Shown here in pieces: positions 54,715 to 55,987 of a stretch of 55,987 nucleotides of DNA. A program made the translations under genes and the position numbers. The stretch is from NCBI GenBank assembly GCA_002748355.1, contig PDSF01000050.1:1-55987 (forward strand), read 5' to 3'. The notes beneath the pieces were generated by a model. That model saw only the letters and a program-made list of their open reading frames with translations, was not told the DNA's origin and made no database searches. The stretch's first letter is position 1; each line of letters opens with the position of its first letter. The DNA is from Planctomycetota bacterium. Its GTDB lineage: Bacteria > Planctomycetota > UBA1135 > GCA-002748355.

Positions 54715-54759
54715 CGTTGCCCGGAAGAACGTTGTCCGGAAGAACGTTGCCCGGAAAAA
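54715..54759. repeat. 15-base tandem repeat, three copies
   Basis: CGTTGCCCGGAAGAA is repeated at 54715-54729, 54730-54744 and 54745-54759, with one or two changes each. Read on the plus strand in frame with 54579-54788 it encodes a short periodic peptide (RTLPG units), one turn of a pentapeptide-like pattern. The frame is short (69 codons), so a decayed gene remnant or a mobile repeat is possible. Confidence 0.75.
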
Positions 54760-54782
54760 CATTGTGCGCCGCGTTATCAAAG

Positions 54783-55739
54783 TCATGAGTTCTTATCCGG
54801 GGAGGGGGCTGCGGCGACGGAGGAGGATTCACTCTCGTAGGTCGGCTCCATGAACCTCCCGGCCCTGACCCGTTCAAAGAGCTCAAGCCGGCGCTCCGGG
54901 GAGAGGTTTTGCATGGGGGCTCGAACCGGGCCGCAGTCGACACCGCGCAGTGACATCAGGGCTTTGCCCGCCGCGAGTACCCCATACTCAATGAGTAGGT
55001 CGACCAACTCGATCACGCGCTGGCCTTGCCTCTGGGCGTGTTGGTGCTCGCCGCGTTTGAAGGCCTGGATCATGTCCAGATAAAGCGGCGCTGCATAGTT
55101 ATAGGTGCTGCCCACGGCCGACTCGGCGCCATAAGCCAGCGCCCCGAGTAGCAACTCGTCTACGCCCCACATCACTTCGTATTGCGTTGCAAAGCGATCC
55201 TGGCAACGGGCAAAGGCCTGCAGGTCCGGGTCGGTAAACTTCACACCAGCAAAACTCGGGATCTGGGCGGCGCAGGCCTCGATCTGCTGGACCGGGTCGA
55301 TGCTCACTCCCGAGAGGCCGGGGATGTGGTAGATGTAAAACGGCAGCTTTGGAGCGGCCGCAGCGATCGGCGCGAAGAAGGCCGCCAGCGCCTCTGCCGA
55401 GCCCGGGCACAGGAAGGACGGCGCCACCGCCGCCACCGCGTCGAGCCCCGCTTCGCCCGCGTGCCGCGCCAGGTGGATGGCGTCCTGCTGGCAGTTATGC
55501 CCGACGTGGGCAATGCGCTTCAGTGGCGTCTCGACCCCTGCCCAGGCCTCCTGCAGCGCCATCCGCTCCGCGCTGGTCATCGAGCACCATTCGCCCGTCG
55601 TCCCGCCAAGGAATACGCCTACCACACCGGCCTGCGCGAGTTCCGCCGCCTGCCCTGTAATCGCCTCAAGGTGCAAGGAGGCATCCTCGTGCATCGGGGT
55701 GTGCAGGGCCGAGATCAATCCTCTGAGATTCAGCTTCAT
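54783..55739 (-). CDS. N-acetylneuraminate lyase-like (DapA/NanA family) protein
   Basis: A 318-residue TIM-barrel aldolase of the DHDPS/NAL family. It has GGTTGEW near the substrate pocket, catalytic Lys167 in SFAGVKFTDPD (Schiff base) and Tyr137 in FYIYHIPGLSG. The YHIPGLSG form resembles NanA, which splits N-acetylneuraminate to ManNAc and pyruvate. The start is ATG 55739, preceded by AGAAGGGA. It leads the sialic acid cluster, upstream of the NanM-symporter and AGE genes and separated from them by the low-GC insert. Another keto-acid aldolase role cannot be excluded. Confidence 0.86.
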   Translation of the reverse strand: MKLNLRGLISALHTPMHEDASLHLEAITGQAAELAQAGVVGVFLGGTTGEWCSMTSAERMALQEAWAGVETPLKRIAHVGHNCQQDAIHLARHAGEAGLDAVAAVAPSFLCPGSAEALAAFFAPIAAAAPKLPFYIYHIPGLSGVSIDPVQQIEACAAQIPSFAGVKFTDPDLQAFARCQDRFATQYEVMWGVDELLLGALAYGAESAVGSTYNYAAPLYLDMIQAFKRGEHQHAQRQGQRVIELVDLLIEYGVLAAGKALMSLRGVDCGPVRAPMQNLSPERRLELFERVRAGRFMEPTYESESSSVAAAPSPDKNS

Positions 55740-55917
55740 GTGGGATCCCTTCTGAAGGCAAGACTGCTGCACGCTACGCCTTCGCCTCTCCAAACACATG
55801 GCGCATCAGCAAAGAGTCTGGACCAGCCACCTGGACGAGCGTGCCAGCCGACTGCTTTGCCTCACTAAGAGGGGCTGGGGGTCACAATACTAGCCCTGAA
55901 ATAAGCGCAAAAAAGCA

Positions 55918-55986
55918 CTGAGGCCCGCACTCGCTGCGCTATGCATGTGTTTACCAACAAAACGCATCGCCAGGAGGGGGCCTCAG
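55918..55986. repeat. 9-base inverted repeat at window end
   Basis: CTGAGGCCC (55918-55926) and GGGCCTCAG (55978-55986) are inverted copies separated by 51 bases. They lie upstream of the NanA-like gene and right at the window edge. They could be the ends of a small element or a long stem-loop; nothing else in this 248-base region looks like a gene. Confidence 0.4.
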
Positions 55987-55987
55987 G

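Larger units (their letters stand above)
53800..54780. other. AT-richer island splitting the sialic acid cluster
   Basis: From about 53800 to 54780 the base composition falls to roughly even GC and AT, against well over 60% GC on both sides. It holds one gene (53798-54526), a run of near-repeats of GGTTATTGGTGATTAG (54541-54580) and a 15-base tandem repeat (54715-54759). No transposase, integrase or clear target-site duplication is visible. Confidence 0.6.

Overview
The window comes from a high-GC, Gram-negative-type bacterium. The gene content fits a member of the PVC superphylum, most likely a planctomycete: a flotillin-type FloA, an S41 protease with helical repeats, a cytosolic Ser/Thr kinase, a BRCT-MerR-TPR protein, and a Kelch (NanM-like) domain fused to a sodium:solute symporter. 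This placement is inferred from gene content; there is no rRNA gene in the window to confirm it.

Layout. 1-10160: the 3' part of floA, a small membrane protein, a periplasmic S41 protease (minus strand), then moaC-asd-accB-accC and an AmaP-like/FecR-like envelope pair. 10266-19153: a nucleotide-sugar block (UDP-glucuronate decarboxylase, GlmS, a WbpA-type dehydrogenase, two epimerases, and RfbA, RfbD, RfbB but no RfbC). 19231-28777: a polysaccharide export and exosortase-A-type block (Wza-like lipoprotein, Wzz/GumC-like protein, O-glycosylation ligase, amidotransferase, GT4, an exosortase-EpsI fusion, polysaccharide deacetylase). 28784-36266 (minus strand): a degenerate histidine kinase-like protein, an intact NtrC-type regulator, a 1432-residue TPR protein and an isochorismatase-fold hydrolase. 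36481-39602: a GT2 glycosyltransferase followed by a GT2-FemAB fusion whose GT2 half has lost its catalytic aspartates. 39620-49629: mostly housekeeping genes (GmhB-like phosphatase, PEGA lipoprotein, EF-P, BRCT-MerR-TPR protein, RadC, YkgJ-like protein, membrane protein, Ser/Thr kinase, ThiS, ThiG, CPBP protease, gamma carbonic anhydrase, Rpe). 49774-55739 (minus strand): a sialic-acid catabolic cluster (NanA-like lyase, NanM-symporter fusion, AGE epimerase), split by an AT-richer insert that carries one unrecognised gene and short repeats.

The centre of interest is 10266-39602. It looks like a complete supply, assembly, export and surface-attachment system for an exopolysaccharide or glycoprotein, built around an exosortase with an intact Cys/Arg/His triad. 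Its probable control unit (response regulator, pseudo-kinase and giant TPR protein) lies next door on the opposite strand. The arrangement resembles known exosortase A/PEP-CTERM (EpsH, PrsR/PrsK/PrsT) loci, but has two catalytically degenerate partners: a pseudo-receiver/pseudo-kinase and a pseudo-GT2 fused to FemAB. No PEP-CTERM substrate, initiating glycosyltransferase or tyrosine autokinase is visible here, so those parts must lie elsewhere or be replaced.
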